In this document: positions 50,541-60,175 of the stretch, piece by piece
Numbering within the stretch: position 1 is the first letter of the stretch
How the letters are laid out: each line of letters starts with the position of its first letter
Source: Sorangium cellulosum So0157-2
Lineage (GTDB): Bacteria; Myxococcota_A; Polyangia; Polyangiales; Polyangiaceae
Direction: 5' to 3'
Assembly: GCF_000418325.1 (NCBI RefSeq)
Contig: NC_021658.1
Coordinates: forward strand, 6,710,001-6,774,000
DNA: 64,000 nt
Program-made: the position numbers and the translations under genes
The notes under the pieces: model-generated
The model's database searches: none
Told to the model about the DNA's origin: nothing
The model's input: only the letters and a program-made list of their open reading frames with translations

Positions 50541-51674
50541 TCACGGCCGCGCGCGGTCCATGGCGCCGGCGCCCCGGCCGAGCAGCCGCTGCACCGTCGC
50601 CGCCTGCAGATCGCGCGTCTGGGCCGTGAGCGAGTAGAGCATCGCCTCCCGGAAGAGGCGCTGCGCGGCGTTGTCGAGGCGGTTCGCGCTGCCGCCGGTC
50701 GCGGCGACCGCCGCGTGCGCGGCGCGGACGCCAAGCTCGACGCACGAGGCGCGGGCGCGGACCGCGTGCTCGGCGTAGCCCTCGGCCTCCGGCTGGTCCG
50801 CCCATGCGTTCACCTCGGCGCGGGCGGCCTCCCGCTCGTCCTCGAGCGCCCGCGCGGCGCCGGCCAGCTGCGCCTCGCCGCGGCGCTCGGCCAGCGACGC
50901 GAGCAGGGCGGCGGCGGCGCCGGCCGCGCCCAGGGACAGCGCCGCCGGCGTCAGCAGGCCCGCCACGTCGCGGGCGGCCTGCTGCTCGCGCGTCGCGGTG
51001 GCGATCACCTGCTCGGGGCCGACGCGCAGCGCGCGCAGCGTCAGCGACACCGTGGCCGAGGCGTTCATCGCGCTCAGGCGGAGCGGCGGCGACGCCTCGA
51101 TGGAGTCGCCGGCCGAGAGCGGCGTCAGCACGTACATCAGGCGGCCGTCGGGGAGCGTCCCGGCGATGACCGCGTCGTCGGCGATCCCGTGGCCGGTCAA
51201 CCACGGCACGGTGCCGTGGAGGCGGACGTCGTCGCCGTCGGGCTCGATCCGGACCATCGGCGGGCCCGGACGGCGGACGTGCGAGAAGCCAACGGTGCAG
51301 AGGCGCTCGCCGGAGGCCAGGCGAGGCAGGACGCGCTCCTTGAGCGCCTCGTTGTCGCCGCGCGCGATGAGCGGGCACGCGGCGGTGGCGTGCTGCATCT
51401 GGACGAACGCGGTCACCCCGCAGGCGCCGGCGAGGATCTCCAGGACCTCGCGCGCGACCCGCGCCGGCGCGCCGAGGCCGCCGTAGCGCGCGGGCGTCGC
51501 GATCCCGAGGAGACCGGCGCCCGCGAGCGCGCGGAGGTGCTCGCGGGGGACGCTATCGGCCTGATCCGTGGTGTTCGCCGCCGGCGCGAGCACGCGCGCC
51601 GCGAGCTCTCGGGCGCGCTCGAGCAGCGCGATCGCGTCGGCCCCGACGGGCGGCGTGGGCGATGCGGGGGACAT
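50541..51674 (-). CDS. Acyl-CoA dehydrogenase family protein
   Basis: The 377-residue product has the N-terminal helical part (HLRALAGAGLLGIATPARYGGLG), the middle beta part (ERLCTVGFSHVRRPGPPMVRIEPDGDDVRLHGTVPWLTG) and the C-terminal helical bundle (LAGAARALEDEREAARAEV to LFREAMLYSLTAQTRDLQAATVQRLL) of FAD acyl-CoA dehydrogenases. The usual catalytic Glu segment is not evident. The GTVPWLTGHGIAD part resembles members that act on non-CoA substrates such as flavin-dependent monooxygenases. Substrate unknown. Start ATG 51674. It is convergent with the giant kinase, stops 21 bp apart. Confidence 0.88.
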   Translation of the reverse strand: MSPASPTPPVGADAIALLERARELAARVLAPAANTTDQADSVPREHLRALAGAGLLGIATPARYGGLGAPARVAREVLEILAGACGVTAFVQMQHATAACPLIARGDNEALKERVLPRLASGERLCTVGFSHVRRPGPPMVRIEPDGDDVRLHGTVPWLTGHGIADDAVIAGTLPDGRLMYVLTPLSAGDSIEASPPLRLSAMNASATVSLTLRALRVGPEQVIATATREQQAARDVAGLLTPAALSLGAAGAAAALLASLAERRGEAQLAGAARALEDEREAARAEVNAWADQPEAEGYAEHAVRARASCVELGVRAAHAAVAATGGSANRLDNAAQRLFREAMLYSLTAQTRDLQAATVQRLLGRGAGAMDRARP

Positions 51675-52103
51675 GCGACGGCAGTGTAGGCCGCGGCGGC
51701 TCCCCCGGAACCCGGCGCGGGCCGCGGCCGGCCCTGGGATCGGCGTAAGCGCTTGGATTCGTTGACCTTTGAGCGCTGCACGCGGGGCGCCCTCGCGCGC
51801 GCCTCGACCAGGCGGGCGACCGGCGTCGTCCCGCCGCGGGGCTGCGTCGGGTTGACCGATGATTTCTCCGCGGGCGGTCGGGTTCTTTCACCCGCACCAC
51901 CCGTGCGCAACTCTTCGTCTGACGCGCCGCGCAGAACGATAGCCCTGCTCGTGACGCTGCTGAACCGCAGCTCCGGCGGGTAGACGATGGGGCAGCGCTC
52001 ACGCCGGATCTGTCGCGCGGGGGGTTGGCGCGGTCCCTGCGGGCAGAGGGCTGCCTTACGCTTTCAGACCTCCGGCCAGCGCGGGAATGATAGTCTCTGG
52101 ATC
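51675..52103. other. Intergenic region, nothing recognised
   Basis: This divergent region between the dehydrogenase and lipoprotein genes has no clear gene, hairpin or family repeat. A TTGACCGATG string at 51854 could be a -35 box, but no matching -10 was seen. Confidence 0.45.
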
Positions 52104-53222
52104 ATGGCAAGACTTCGTTTCGTGACTCGCTTCTGCGCTGCGATCGCGGCCGCCTGGCTGCCGGTCATCGCTTGTTCGGCGAGCGGCGGCGGCAACGGCA
52201 ACACCACGGGAAATGGCGAGGGCGGGCAAGGCGCGAGCGGCCCCGGCGCCGTCAGCAGCAGCAGCGGCGACGACTTCGGCGGCGAGATCGGCCTGACGAG
52301 CTCGGGTCCGGGCGGCGAGCCGCCGGCCGACGCCGGGCATCAGACGACCTGCGATGACGAGGGCAACTGCACCTGCATCAACATCGCGTCGATCGGCCAT
52401 GAGGGCGTCTGGGGCCCGTGCAGCAGCGACAGCACCACGGCGCTCCAGAACTGGCTCAACACGCAGAGCACGGCCCAGGTCGACAACTACAACATGGAGA
52501 AGCCCACGCTCACGCCGGAGTTCCTCGCCAAGTACGACGTGATACTGCTCCAGTGGATGGTGACGAAGGGCGCGCAGAACGACGACGGGCAGCCCTGGCA
52601 GTTCTCGCCTGACGAGGTGAAGGCGCTCGAGGACTGGGTCAACGGCGGAGGTGGTCTCATCGCGCTGAGCGGCTATCAGTGCAATGGACAGGGATGCACC
52701 ATCCACGACATCACGGCGACCAACCAGCTCCTCTCGTTCACGGACATCCAGTTCAACGCCGACGGCGTGCTGGATCCTGCGCGGACCAACTGCGCGAACT
52801 GCAACTGCTGGGGCGGCCCGGTGCCGCTCGGCGGCCCCCTCCCCGGGAGCGTGGGCACCTGGAACCAGGACACGCCGATCGGCAAGGACATCCAGAGCGT
52901 CGGCGCCTACATCGCGCGCTCGATCAAATCGACGACAGCGACCGTCGACTGCACCGACGGCACGAACAATTTCGCGGTGCACAAGGAGGTCGGCAAGGGC
53001 CACGTCGTCGCGTACGGCGACGAGTGGGTGACCTATTCGGGCCAGTGGCTCGGGACGGCGGCGTGCCTCAATTCGCAGATGTACACGGACCCGAACAGCC
53101 CCTGCTACGAGCGATCGGCGGCGCAGGTCTTTCAGATCTCGCAGTTCTGGTACAACGCGCTGAAATACGCGGCGTCGTCGATCGAGTGTTTCACGATCGA
53201 GGACCCGGCCATCATCAAGTGA
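52104..53222 (+). CDS. Secreted lipoprotein with glutamine-amidotransferase-like fold
   Basis: The 372-residue product starts at ATG 52104 (FCAAIAAAWLPVIAC lipobox). After a Ser/Gly linker and CDDEGNCTCINIASIGHEG comes a domain with LTPEFLAKYDVILLQWMV, DEVKALEDWVNGGGGLIALSGYQC and GKGHVVAYGDEWVTYSG, the pattern of class I amidotransferase-like (DUF4159/ThuA-like) folds that bind ligands on the cell surface. CTIHDITATN and CANCNCWGGP are extra Cys insertions. No catalytic Cys-His-Glu is apparent, so a binding role is more likely. Confidence 0.75.
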   Translation: MARLRFVTRFCAAIAAAWLPVIACSASGGGNGNTTGNGEGGQGASGPGAVSSSSGDDFGGEIGLTSSGPGGEPPADAGHQTTCDDEGNCTCINIASIGHEGVWGPCSSDSTTALQNWLNTQSTAQVDNYNMEKPTLTPEFLAKYDVILLQWMVTKGAQNDDGQPWQFSPDEVKALEDWVNGGGGLIALSGYQCNGQGCTIHDITATNQLLSFTDIQFNADGVLDPARTNCANCNCWGGPVPLGGPLPGSVGTWNQDTPIGKDIQSVGAYIARSIKSTTATVDCTDGTNNFAVHKEVGKGHVVAYGDEWVTYSGQWLGTAACLNSQMYTDPNSPCYERSAAQVFQISQFWYNALKYAASSIECFTIEDPAIIK

Positions 53223-53316
53223 CGCCGGGCCGCTGGACGGCAGGGGGCCCCGCTGTAGAGTACAGCTCGATAAACTGACGCGATCTGCGTCTTGAACCGA
53301 GAGCGAGCGATCCTGC

Positions 53317-54951
53317 ATGAAGAAGCACGAACGTCCAGGCGGCGCGTGGATCGCCGCCATATTGCTCGGCGTCGTCCTGGGGAGCCCCGGCGACGCCGGC
53401 GCGGCGGCGGGCCCCGTCTGCGCCCACCACATCGACGTGACCGAGCTGACGATCTCGAAGATCCAGAAGGCGTACAGGAACAGACATTACACCGCAGAGG
53501 CCCTGACCCAGGCCTACCTCGACAGGATCGAGCAGTACGAGCCGTCCTACAACGCCTTCACCTTCTTGAACCCGAGCGCGCTCGACGAGGCGCGCGCGAT
53601 CGACAGGAAGCGGAGGAACGGCGAGCCGCTCGGCCCGCTGGCGGGGATCCCGGTGGTCGTCAAGGAATCCATGGACGTCGTCGGACTGCCGTCGACGGCG
53701 GGCTGGGCGCCCCTCAGCGCCGAGGCGGGCGGCGTCGATCTGTTCCCGATCGAGAACGCCGTCGTCGTCGAGCGGCTGATTCGAGCGGGCGCCATCATCC
53801 TCGGAAAGACCAACATTCCGGCCTTCAGCGACGACGGGACCCGGGCCAACAGCAGCTGGGCAGGCCCCACGTACAACGCCGTCGACAGGGACCTGGCTCC
53901 CGGCGCGAGCAGCAGCGGGACCGCCACGGCGGTGGCCGCCAGCTTCGCGGTGCTGGGCCTCGCGGAGGAGACGGGGGGCTCCATCCAGAACCCCGCGGCA
54001 GCGCAGAGCCTCGTCGGCGTCAAGCCGACGTTCGCCCTGGTCCCCACGGCGGGCATCGTGCCGCTGGCCGGCAGCACGAGGGACGTCGCAGGGCCGATCG
54101 CGAAGACGGTCCTCGACGCCGCCCTGGTGATGGACGTGCTCGCCGGCTACAGCCCGGAGGACCCCAAGACGAGCGCCTCCGATGGTCGGCTGCCCCCGCA
54201 CGGGTACACGAGCGAGCTCAGCAAGAATGCCCTTCGCAGGAAGCGGATCGGCCTGTACGGCCCGGGCTTTCGCTCGAGCGCCCTGTCGCCGGAGACCGAG
54301 GATCTCTACGCGCGCGCCGTCCTGGAGCTCGAGCGCCAGGGCGCGACCGTCGTCGACGATCCCTTCGCCGGCAGCGGCTTCGCCGAGCTGGCCTTGCCCG
54401 GCGAGCCCTACGACATGCGAGGCACGGAGTCGCTCGCCCACGACTTCCAGCGATACCTCGCGGGATTGACGTTCGACGGGGGCGTGGTCGGCTCGATCGA
54501 CGAGCTGTCGCTCATCGCGGGGATATCTCCGTTTCAAGAGGACGGCGGCCCGCTGTTCTGGTACGTCGAGAAGCTCCCTGTCCTCGCGGATTCGCTGCTT
54601 CACCCGGAGGCGCCGCCCGATCTATCGAGCTTCTGGGCGCTTCGGGGCCAGTACCTGAGCCTCTTCGACGCCGTGATGGCCGAGCACGATCTGGATGCCC
54701 TGGCGTTTCCGCAGACCTACGAGGTCATCCCGGAGCTCTTCAGCGCGGATACCTACGCGGCGACCACGGAATCGGCGATCAACATCGCCGGTTTGCCCGG
54801 GGTGGTCGTGCCTGCTGGCCAGTACGAAAACGGCGCCCCCTTCGGCTTGATCTTCGTCGGCCCCCTCTGGAGCGAGCCCCGCCTGCTGGGGTATGCGTAC
54901 GACTACGAGCAGGCGACCCGGCACAGGATCGAGCCCGAGCTGACCCCCTAG
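53317..54951 (+). CDS. Secreted amidase-signature family enzyme
   Basis: The 544-residue product has a signal peptide (AWIAAILLGVVLGSPGDAGA) and an amidase-signature core: catalytic Lys in IPVVVKESMDV, the Gly/Ser stretch GASSSGTATAVAASFAVLGL with the cis-Ser, and the nucleophile Ser in ETGGSIQNPAAAQSLVGVKPT. The Ser-cisSer-Lys triad is complete. Exported amidases of this type cleave amides or peptide-like substrates; the target is unknown. ATG 53317 is preceded by GAGAGCGAGCG. The gene follows the lipoprotein by 94 bp on the same strand. Confidence 0.92.
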   Translation: MKKHERPGGAWIAAILLGVVLGSPGDAGAAAGPVCAHHIDVTELTISKIQKAYRNRHYTAEALTQAYLDRIEQYEPSYNAFTFLNPSALDEARAIDRKRRNGEPLGPLAGIPVVVKESMDVVGLPSTAGWAPLSAEAGGVDLFPIENAVVVERLIRAGAIILGKTNIPAFSDDGTRANSSWAGPTYNAVDRDLAPGASSSGTATAVAASFAVLGLAEETGGSIQNPAAAQSLVGVKPTFALVPTAGIVPLAGSTRDVAGPIAKTVLDAALVMDVLAGYSPEDPKTSASDGRLPPHGYTSELSKNALRRKRIGLYGPGFRSSALSPETEDLYARAVLELERQGATVVDDPFAGSGFAELALPGEPYDMRGTESLAHDFQRYLAGLTFDGGVVGSIDELSLIAGISPFQEDGGPLFWYVEKLPVLADSLLHPEAPPDLSSFWALRGQYLSLFDAVMAEHDLDALAFPQTYEVIPELFSADTYAATTESAINIAGLPGVVVPAGQYENGAPFGLIFVGPLWSEPRLLGYAYDYEQATRHRIEPELTP

Positions 54952-55059
54952 CCCACGACGCAGCCGGCGGTCGCTGCGGCTCGCGCCGCGCGCGGCGCCC
55001 GCGTCCGACGGGCGTCGAGACGCCTTGACGAGGCGGCCACGCGCGCCTTGCATGGCCGC

Positions 55060-55767
55060 ATGCTCCGAACGATCGCCGAAGACGTGTGGGCGTACGAGAA
55101 GGACTTCCGGATGCCGGTCGGGTACCTGCCGGCGCGCGCGACCGTCGTGCGGCGGGCCGACGGCGGGATCGTGCTCCACTCGCCGCTCGCGTTCGACGAC
55201 GCCACGGCCCAGGCGATCGACGCCCTCGGCGAGGTGCGCGCCATCGTCGCCCCGAGCCGCCTCCACCACGTCTTCGTCAAGGCCGCGACCGAGCGCTGGC
55301 CGCGCGCGAGCGTGCTCGGGGCGCCCGGGCTCGAGAAGAAGCTGTCGGGCGTCCCCTTCGCCCCGCTGCCGCGGTCCGGCGCGGCGCCGGAGCTCGGCGA
55401 CGAGCTCACCGTGCGCCTCGTGGAGGGCGTGCCGTACATCACGGAGCACGTGTTCCTGCACGCGCGATCGCGGACGCTGATCGTGACGGATCTCCTCTTC
55501 AACGTGCACGAGGTCCGGAGCTTCGGCATGAAGGTCTTCCTCTGGCTCGGCGGCGCGTGGAAGAAGACCGCGCAGGACCACGTGTGGCGCGTGCTCGTGA
55601 GGGACCGCGCCGCGGCCGCGCGGAGCGTCGCCGACGTGCTCGCCTGGGACTTCGAGCGCATCGTCGTCGCCCACGGCGACGTCATCGAGGGCGACGCCAA
55701 GGACCGGGCGCGCAGGGCGCTCGCCTGGATGGGCGGCGGGGCTGCCCCGCTCCTGCCGGCGACGTGA
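55060..55767 (+). CDS. DUF4336 family protein
   Basis: The 235-residue product begins MLRTIAEDVWAYEKDFRMPVGYLPARATVVR and continues with LHSPLAFDD, RAIVAPSRLHHVFV, ITEHVFLHARSRTLIVTDLLFN and FERIVVAHGDVIEGDA. These are DUF4336 features, a beta-lactamase-like fold reduced in its metal motif (HHVF and AHGD may retain ligands). Function unknown; cytoplasmic. TTG 55048 is another possible start with four extra residues. Confidence 0.88.
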   Translation: MLRTIAEDVWAYEKDFRMPVGYLPARATVVRRADGGIVLHSPLAFDDATAQAIDALGEVRAIVAPSRLHHVFVKAATERWPRASVLGAPGLEKKLSGVPFAPLPRSGAAPELGDELTVRLVEGVPYITEHVFLHARSRTLIVTDLLFNVHEVRSFGMKVFLWLGGAWKKTAQDHVWRVLVRDRAAAARSVADVLAWDFERIVVAHGDVIEGDAKDRARRALAWMGGGAAPLLPAT

Positions 55768-55914
55768 GGGCTCGCGGGCGCGCTCGGCGCTGCTCGCGGT
55801 CTGCCCGACGGAGGATCGATGAATTGAAGGGGGGGGGTCGATGCAGCGGCGGCGGGCTGGGCCCTGCCGGACGAGCCGCCGGGCGGCGGCCGTCCGACAG
55901 GGCCTTTCGCTGCG

Positions 55915-58629
55915 TCAGTTGGAGCGGGTCGGCGCGTACTTGTAGAAGTTCTGCGCCCACTCGATGGTCCAGATCGTCGGCTCCACGTACACGTTCTTGT
56001 CCGCGCCGAGGACCATCTCGCTCTTGATCTTCGCCATCGCCGCGAGGAAGACGCGGCGGTCGTCCTCCATGCGCGACCGCATCACGCTCGAGGGCGGGTA
56101 CAGCTCCTTGACCTGCGACACGACCGCAGCGTCGTTGATCCACCCGTCGACCCCGTGCTCGCCCTTCGGCAGGCGCTCGCCGCCGGCGTCCAGCCAGTCG
56201 CGCAGATCGTTGTTGCCGCGGTTCATGCCGTCCGCGTGGCAGCCGATGCAGGAGCTGCCGGTGTTCAGGCGGCGGTCCTGGGTGGCGAAGCCCACCGTGC
56301 TGTTGATCTGCGCGTCCGACGCGTTCCGCTGGATGCGCGGATCACGCACGATGTTGACGAAGGCGTCCACGCGGCGCTGGTTGAAGCCGCCCCACAGCGA
56401 GTACCCCTGCAGGCCGTTCGGCAGATCCCAGATGACCTCCTCCGCCGACTGCTGCAGCCCGTCGGTCCCGGTGTAGTAGCGGCAGTTCACGTAGCCGCCG
56501 CCCGCGTAGCTCGGCTGCCCATCGCACCCCGGCGGCTCGGTGCCCTGCGGCTGCGCCAGGGTCGCGACGAAGCTCCAGTTGTTCGCCGAGCCGCCGATGC
56601 CCGTCCCGCTGATGAACTTCGGGATCGGGTGCGCCCAGAAGGGGAACCGGATCTGGCCCGTCTCCCACGCCTGCTCGATCGTGTTCACGCCGCCGTCGAG
56701 CTGCCCCGTGAAGACGTCGAACGTCTTCCAGTAATACCCGCCGCGCCGCGTCTTGGCGCGCCAGTACATGCGGGAGTCGACCGTGATGGCCTGCTTGGTG
56801 AGCATGTACTCGTACGACTTCATCCCCTGGTCCTTGATGACGCCGAGCTCGCTCTCGAGGTCCTGGGCGTACCAGGGGATCGCCATGATCGCGTTGTAGA
56901 CGTCCGGACGGGTCAGCGTATAGACGAGCTGGCTCGCCTCGATGTAATCCGTCTTGAAGCCGTCGACGTAGGGCGGCAGCACGCCGCCGTCCGTGGCGCC
57001 CTCGACGTTGCCGGCGAGGACGCGCCCCCAGACCAGCCGCGCGAAGCTCGGATCCACCTGGACGTCCGCCGTGTACCGGTACTTCTCCCGGAAGGTGACG
57101 TCGGAGCCGACCGGCTCGCCCAGGTAGTTGACGCTGGTCCTGCCGAAGAAGACGTCGTCGTCCGACCCGCCGAAGTGGAGCTTCGTGACGCCCTTGTTGT
57201 AGCCCCAGTAGCTGCGGGTGTCGAAGCGGTAGACGATGCCCTTCCCGTTGATGTCGACCGGGTTCACGATCCTCGGAGCCCAGCGCGCCGTCGAGTTCAG
57301 CGCCTTCGACAGGCCGACGCGGGCCACGTTCATCTCCTCCGCCGTGGCGCCCTTGTTGTGGATCTCGTGCAGCGAGGCGTACTTGATGAACTCCGCGTCC
57401 GCCGCGGGGATGGTGGCCTTGTCCGTCGCGATCCACGACTTGACCTGGGCCTCGGTGACCTGCTCGCCGGCCGCGACGGGGCGCGGGGTCGTCGGCAGGC
57501 TCGACGAGACGGCGTTGGCCCACGCCGTGACGGCGGAGAGCATCTGCGTGTTCGCGTCCCTGCAGCTCGAGCCGAAGCAGTTGTGCCGGTCGATGCCCAT
57601 CCGGACGACGAGCTTCGAGTCCGCCGGCTTCTTGAAGTTCACGCGCGTGAGCGCGTACTCGTGGGCCAGCGCCGGATCGACGTCGGAGTGGAGGGGCGCC
57701 TGGGCCTTGCCCGTCGAGCTGTGGCAGCCCGAGCAGTTCGCCTGCAGCAGCGGATAGACCGTCGTCTTGAAGGCTTCCAGCGACGCGGCCATGTTGAAGT
57801 TCATCTCCTTCGGGATGCAGACGGGCTCGACGTTGAGACCGCCCTTGCCGTTCGGGAGCTGGCTGTAGCCGAGCCCGCAGCCGGACGCCGGCGCAACGCC
57901 GACGTCGCCCGATCCGCCGGTGCCGCCGCCGGTCCCCCCGGCACCCCCCGCGCCGCCAGCGCCCCCGGCGCCGCCCGTGCCTCCCGCGCCGCCGGTCCCG
58001 GTGGTCGAGGAGCTCGAGGTCGTCGTCGTCGAGGTCGTCGTCGTCGACGAGCTCGACGAGCTCGACGAGCCCCCCACCGCCTTGAGCGAGAACTTCTGGT
58101 TGTCTCCGTTGGCCCAGTTCCACTGGTGGAGGCTGGCGCCGTCCGCCGTCGACCGCCCCATGACGTCGAGCACCTTGTTGCTGGCGCGGTTCGTGAGCCG
58201 CTGGGCGGTCGAGGAGACGTCCGCGATAGAAAACTGCTGGCTCGTGGCGTTGCCGCAGCTGGACTGGACGATGGTGGCGCCGTTCGACGTCGACGAGCCG
58301 TTGACCCCGAGGCAGAGCCCGCTCTTCACGTTGCGCAGCCGGTAGTAGTTGCTCCCCGCAGACTCCACCCGGAACTGCTGGCTCGTGTCGCCGTCGCGGC
58401 AGGAGGCGATCTGCGCGGCCGCCGAGCTCGCCGTGCTCCCGCCGCGGATCTCCACGCACTTGTTGCTCTGCACGCCGACCATCGTGTAGACCGCGCTCGG
58501 GTCGATCGTGAGGCCCTCGTCGAGCACGCCGCCTTCCTCGTCCTCGTAGTCCTCCGCCAGGCCGACGCAGGACACGGCGAGAAGGCCCGTCGCGGCGGCA
58601 AGCAAGAGTTGCCTGGATGCGAATCTCAT
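55915..58629 (-). CDS. Ricin-trefoil lipoprotein with cytochrome-c-like module
   Basis: The 904-residue product starts MRFASRQLLLAAATGLLAVSC (lipobox VSC) with AGGAGA 5 nt before the ATG. It has a RICIN beta-trefoil (about 45-190; QSNKCVEIRG, SQQFRV, NQKFSL QxF/W repeats) for sugar binding, a Ser/Thr and Gly/Ala linker (about 190-245), and a large module with CSGCH (about 300) and CIGCH (about 790), both CxxCH haem sites. Between them, IVNPVDINGKGIVYRFD and YWGYNKGVTKLHFG are unrecognised. It is probably an outer-surface electron-transfer or oxidase-like protein tethered to polysaccharide. Upstream DNA is AT-rich. Confidence 0.85.
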   Translation of the reverse strand: MRFASRQLLLAAATGLLAVSCVGLAEDYEDEEGGVLDEGLTIDPSAVYTMVGVQSNKCVEIRGGSTASSAAAQIASCRDGDTSQQFRVESAGSNYYRLRNVKSGLCLGVNGSSTSNGATIVQSSCGNATSQQFSIADVSSTAQRLTNRASNKVLDVMGRSTADGASLHQWNWANGDNQKFSLKAVGGSSSSSSSSTTTTSTTTTSSSSTTGTGGAGGTGGAGGAGGAGGAGGTGGGTGGSGDVGVAPASGCGLGYSQLPNGKGGLNVEPVCIPKEMNFNMAASLEAFKTTVYPLLQANCSGCHSSTGKAQAPLHSDVDPALAHEYALTRVNFKKPADSKLVVRMGIDRHNCFGSSCRDANTQMLSAVTAWANAVSSSLPTTPRPVAAGEQVTEAQVKSWIATDKATIPAADAEFIKYASLHEIHNKGATAEEMNVARVGLSKALNSTARWAPRIVNPVDINGKGIVYRFDTRSYWGYNKGVTKLHFGGSDDDVFFGRTSVNYLGEPVGSDVTFREKYRYTADVQVDPSFARLVWGRVLAGNVEGATDGGVLPPYVDGFKTDYIEASQLVYTLTRPDVYNAIMAIPWYAQDLESELGVIKDQGMKSYEYMLTKQAITVDSRMYWRAKTRRGGYYWKTFDVFTGQLDGGVNTIEQAWETGQIRFPFWAHPIPKFISGTGIGGSANNWSFVATLAQPQGTEPPGCDGQPSYAGGGYVNCRYYTGTDGLQQSAEEVIWDLPNGLQGYSLWGGFNQRRVDAFVNIVRDPRIQRNASDAQINSTVGFATQDRRLNTGSSCIGCHADGMNRGNNDLRDWLDAGGERLPKGEHGVDGWINDAAVVSQVKELYPPSSVMRSRMEDDRRVFLAAMAKIKSEMVLGADKNVYVEPTIWTIEWAQNFYKYAPTRSN

Positions 58630-58823
58630 GTGATTCTCCTAATTATGTTAACCAGGTAAAAAGCCGATCTCTCTACAGCTCGACGCTGCCCTTCGTTGAT
58701 CGGATGCGCTCGCCGCGCGGTGAAGGCTGCCGAGGTACTGCCGCGGTTGCCCTCCGGGGAATCTCGCTCTCGAGGTCCACGGAGCGAGTGAGCTCGGTCC
58801 GTGTTCGGTCAGGCACTGCGACG

Positions 58824-58859
58824 AGTATAGTTATTGTTTCATGTTGGCTAGCCCGTCAA
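58824..58859 (-). promoter_or_regulatory. Promoter candidate for the ricin/cytochrome lipoprotein
   Basis: On the minus strand TTGACG (58859-58854) is followed by TATACT (58829-58824). The spacer of 24 bp is longer than the usual 17, so the pair is doubtful, but the region is AT-rich and lies about 200 bp upstream of the start codon. Confidence 0.3.
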
Positions 58860-59188
58860 GACGAACCTGCATTTCGCGGTGTTTTGCGAGCCGACGTGAC
58901 TATTCCGAAGTCACAACAACCGCGTTTTTTAGGTGATGTTGGGTAGCGCAATATCCGACATCGACCGGAGCTCAGACGGGCTCTACCGCCCGTGAGATTG
59001 AACTGCTTGAGCCTCGTTCGAAATGAGAACGTTAACTCGGCAAAATGGATCCGCCGGCGACCAGGTCATCACGTGCCCCAGCGGCTGCAGAAATCCAGGC
59101 TGACCGGTCCCCGGACGCGGTGACTGGACGGCGCAGATACGCGCCAACCGAGGCGATCAGGACGTCAGGAAAAGAAATTTTACGCGGC

Positions 59189-59261
59189 GGCGCCAGGGCG
59201 CGCAGAGCACCGCGAGATAAGAAATTTCGGGATTCGCTGGCGCTCTCGCGCCCTTGGCGCC
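59189..59261. repeat. Inverted repeat of the GGCGCCAAGG type
   Basis: GGCGCCAGGGCGCGCAGAGC (59189-59208) pairs imperfectly with GCTCTCGCGCCCTTGGCGCC (59242-59261). The loop is AT-rich (AAATTTCGGGATTC). It resembles the hairpin at 35129-35172 and may be a small mobile palindromic repeat. Confidence 0.6.
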
Positions 59262-59501
59262 CTCGACGGATAGATCCAGGCCCCTGCGCCAGAGGCCGCC
59301 GAGCGCCGCGCCGGCAGCTCGGAGCGCTGCTGGCGCGCAGCGACGGCGTCCATGATTCTCGTCGCGCCTATCCACCCGCCCACCGTCACTAGGCCCGGGC
59401 GCAGGGGACCTTGCGAAGGATGGTTCGAGGTGGGGAGTCGAGGAGCGACTCGCCAGCACCGGGTCGCCCAGGCTCGTCCCCGATATCATCGATAGAAATA
59501 G

Positions 59502-59569
59502 CCACGGAGTCGCAGAGTCACAGGAATGAATCTCTCTCTTCTCGCCTCTGTGCCCTCTGTGCCTCTGTG
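59502..59569. repeat. CACAGAG-type palindromic repeat
   Basis: CCACGGAGTCGCAGAG (59502-59517) is answered by CCTCTGTGCCCTCTGTGCC (59545-59563) and CTCTGTG. This is the widely dispersed 'CCACAGAGGCACAGAGG' palindrome known from many bacterial genomes. It lies 50 bp downstream of the ynfA stop on the minus strand and could act as a terminator. Confidence 0.6.
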
Positions 59570-59618
59570 TTCAAATTCTCCCAGTCGGACCCAGCAGCGG
59601 GATCCGAGCGAGGTCGCG

Positions 59619-59951
59619 CTAACGTCGCGGCGCCCGCGGCCACAGCATGATCGCCGCGCCGACGAGGCAAATCGCCGCCCCGATCCAGTCCCGTCGATCG
59701 GGGAGCTTTCGATCGACGCCCCAGCCCCACAGCATGGAGAGCGCGATGAACACGGCGCCATACGCGGCATAGACGCGGCCGAACGGGTGCTCGGCCGCCT
59801 GCAGCGTGGGAATGACGCCGTAGGCCGCGAGCGCGGCGAACCCGGCGAGGCCGAGGAGCGCGCCGCGCTGATCGCGCAGCCAGAGCCACACGAGGTACCC
59901 GCCCCCGATCTCCAGGAGGCCCGCGGCGAGGAACAGGAGCGCAGCGCGCAT
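59619..59951 (-). CDS. ynfA: YnfA/UPF0060 family membrane protein
   Basis: The 110-residue product has four membrane helices: LLFLAAGLLEIGGGYLVWLW, GLAGFAALAAYGVIPTLQ, AAYGAVFIALSMLWGWGVD and IGAAICLVGAAIMLWP. The conserved LLEIGGGYLVWLWLR and FGRVYAAYGAVFI are diagnostic of YnfA (UPF0060), related to small multidrug resistance proteins. It is probably a dimeric efflux protein; the substrate is not known. ATG 59951. Confidence 0.95.
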   Translation of the reverse strand: MRAALLFLAAGLLEIGGGYLVWLWLRDQRGALLGLAGFAALAAYGVIPTLQAAEHPFGRVYAAYGAVFIALSMLWGWGVDRKLPDRRDWIGAAICLVGAAIMLWPRAPRR

Positions 59952-60175
59952 GCGCAGAACCTACCAGGAAGGACGGGGCTCGGGACGGCCGCGCTCGCGC
60001 TCTCCGCGCTCTCGACGACCCATGGTACGCTCCGCCGGCACGTGCTCCGGCGCCCCCGGCAGCTGCCTCGCTCCCCGGCGGCAGAGCGCGCGTACGCGGG
60101 GCCGGGTCGGCCCAGCGACGCGCGGGAGCGGCGGCGCCGGCTCGGCGGCAGTACGAAGATCAGGCGGAGAAACGC

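Larger units (their letters stand above)
58630..59618. other. Intergenic region with AT-rich part and palindromic repeats
   Basis: 58630-59040 is unusually AT-rich and holds the promoter candidate of the trefoil gene. 59189-59261 and 59502-59569 contain palindromic repeats. No real gene was seen. Confidence 0.6.
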
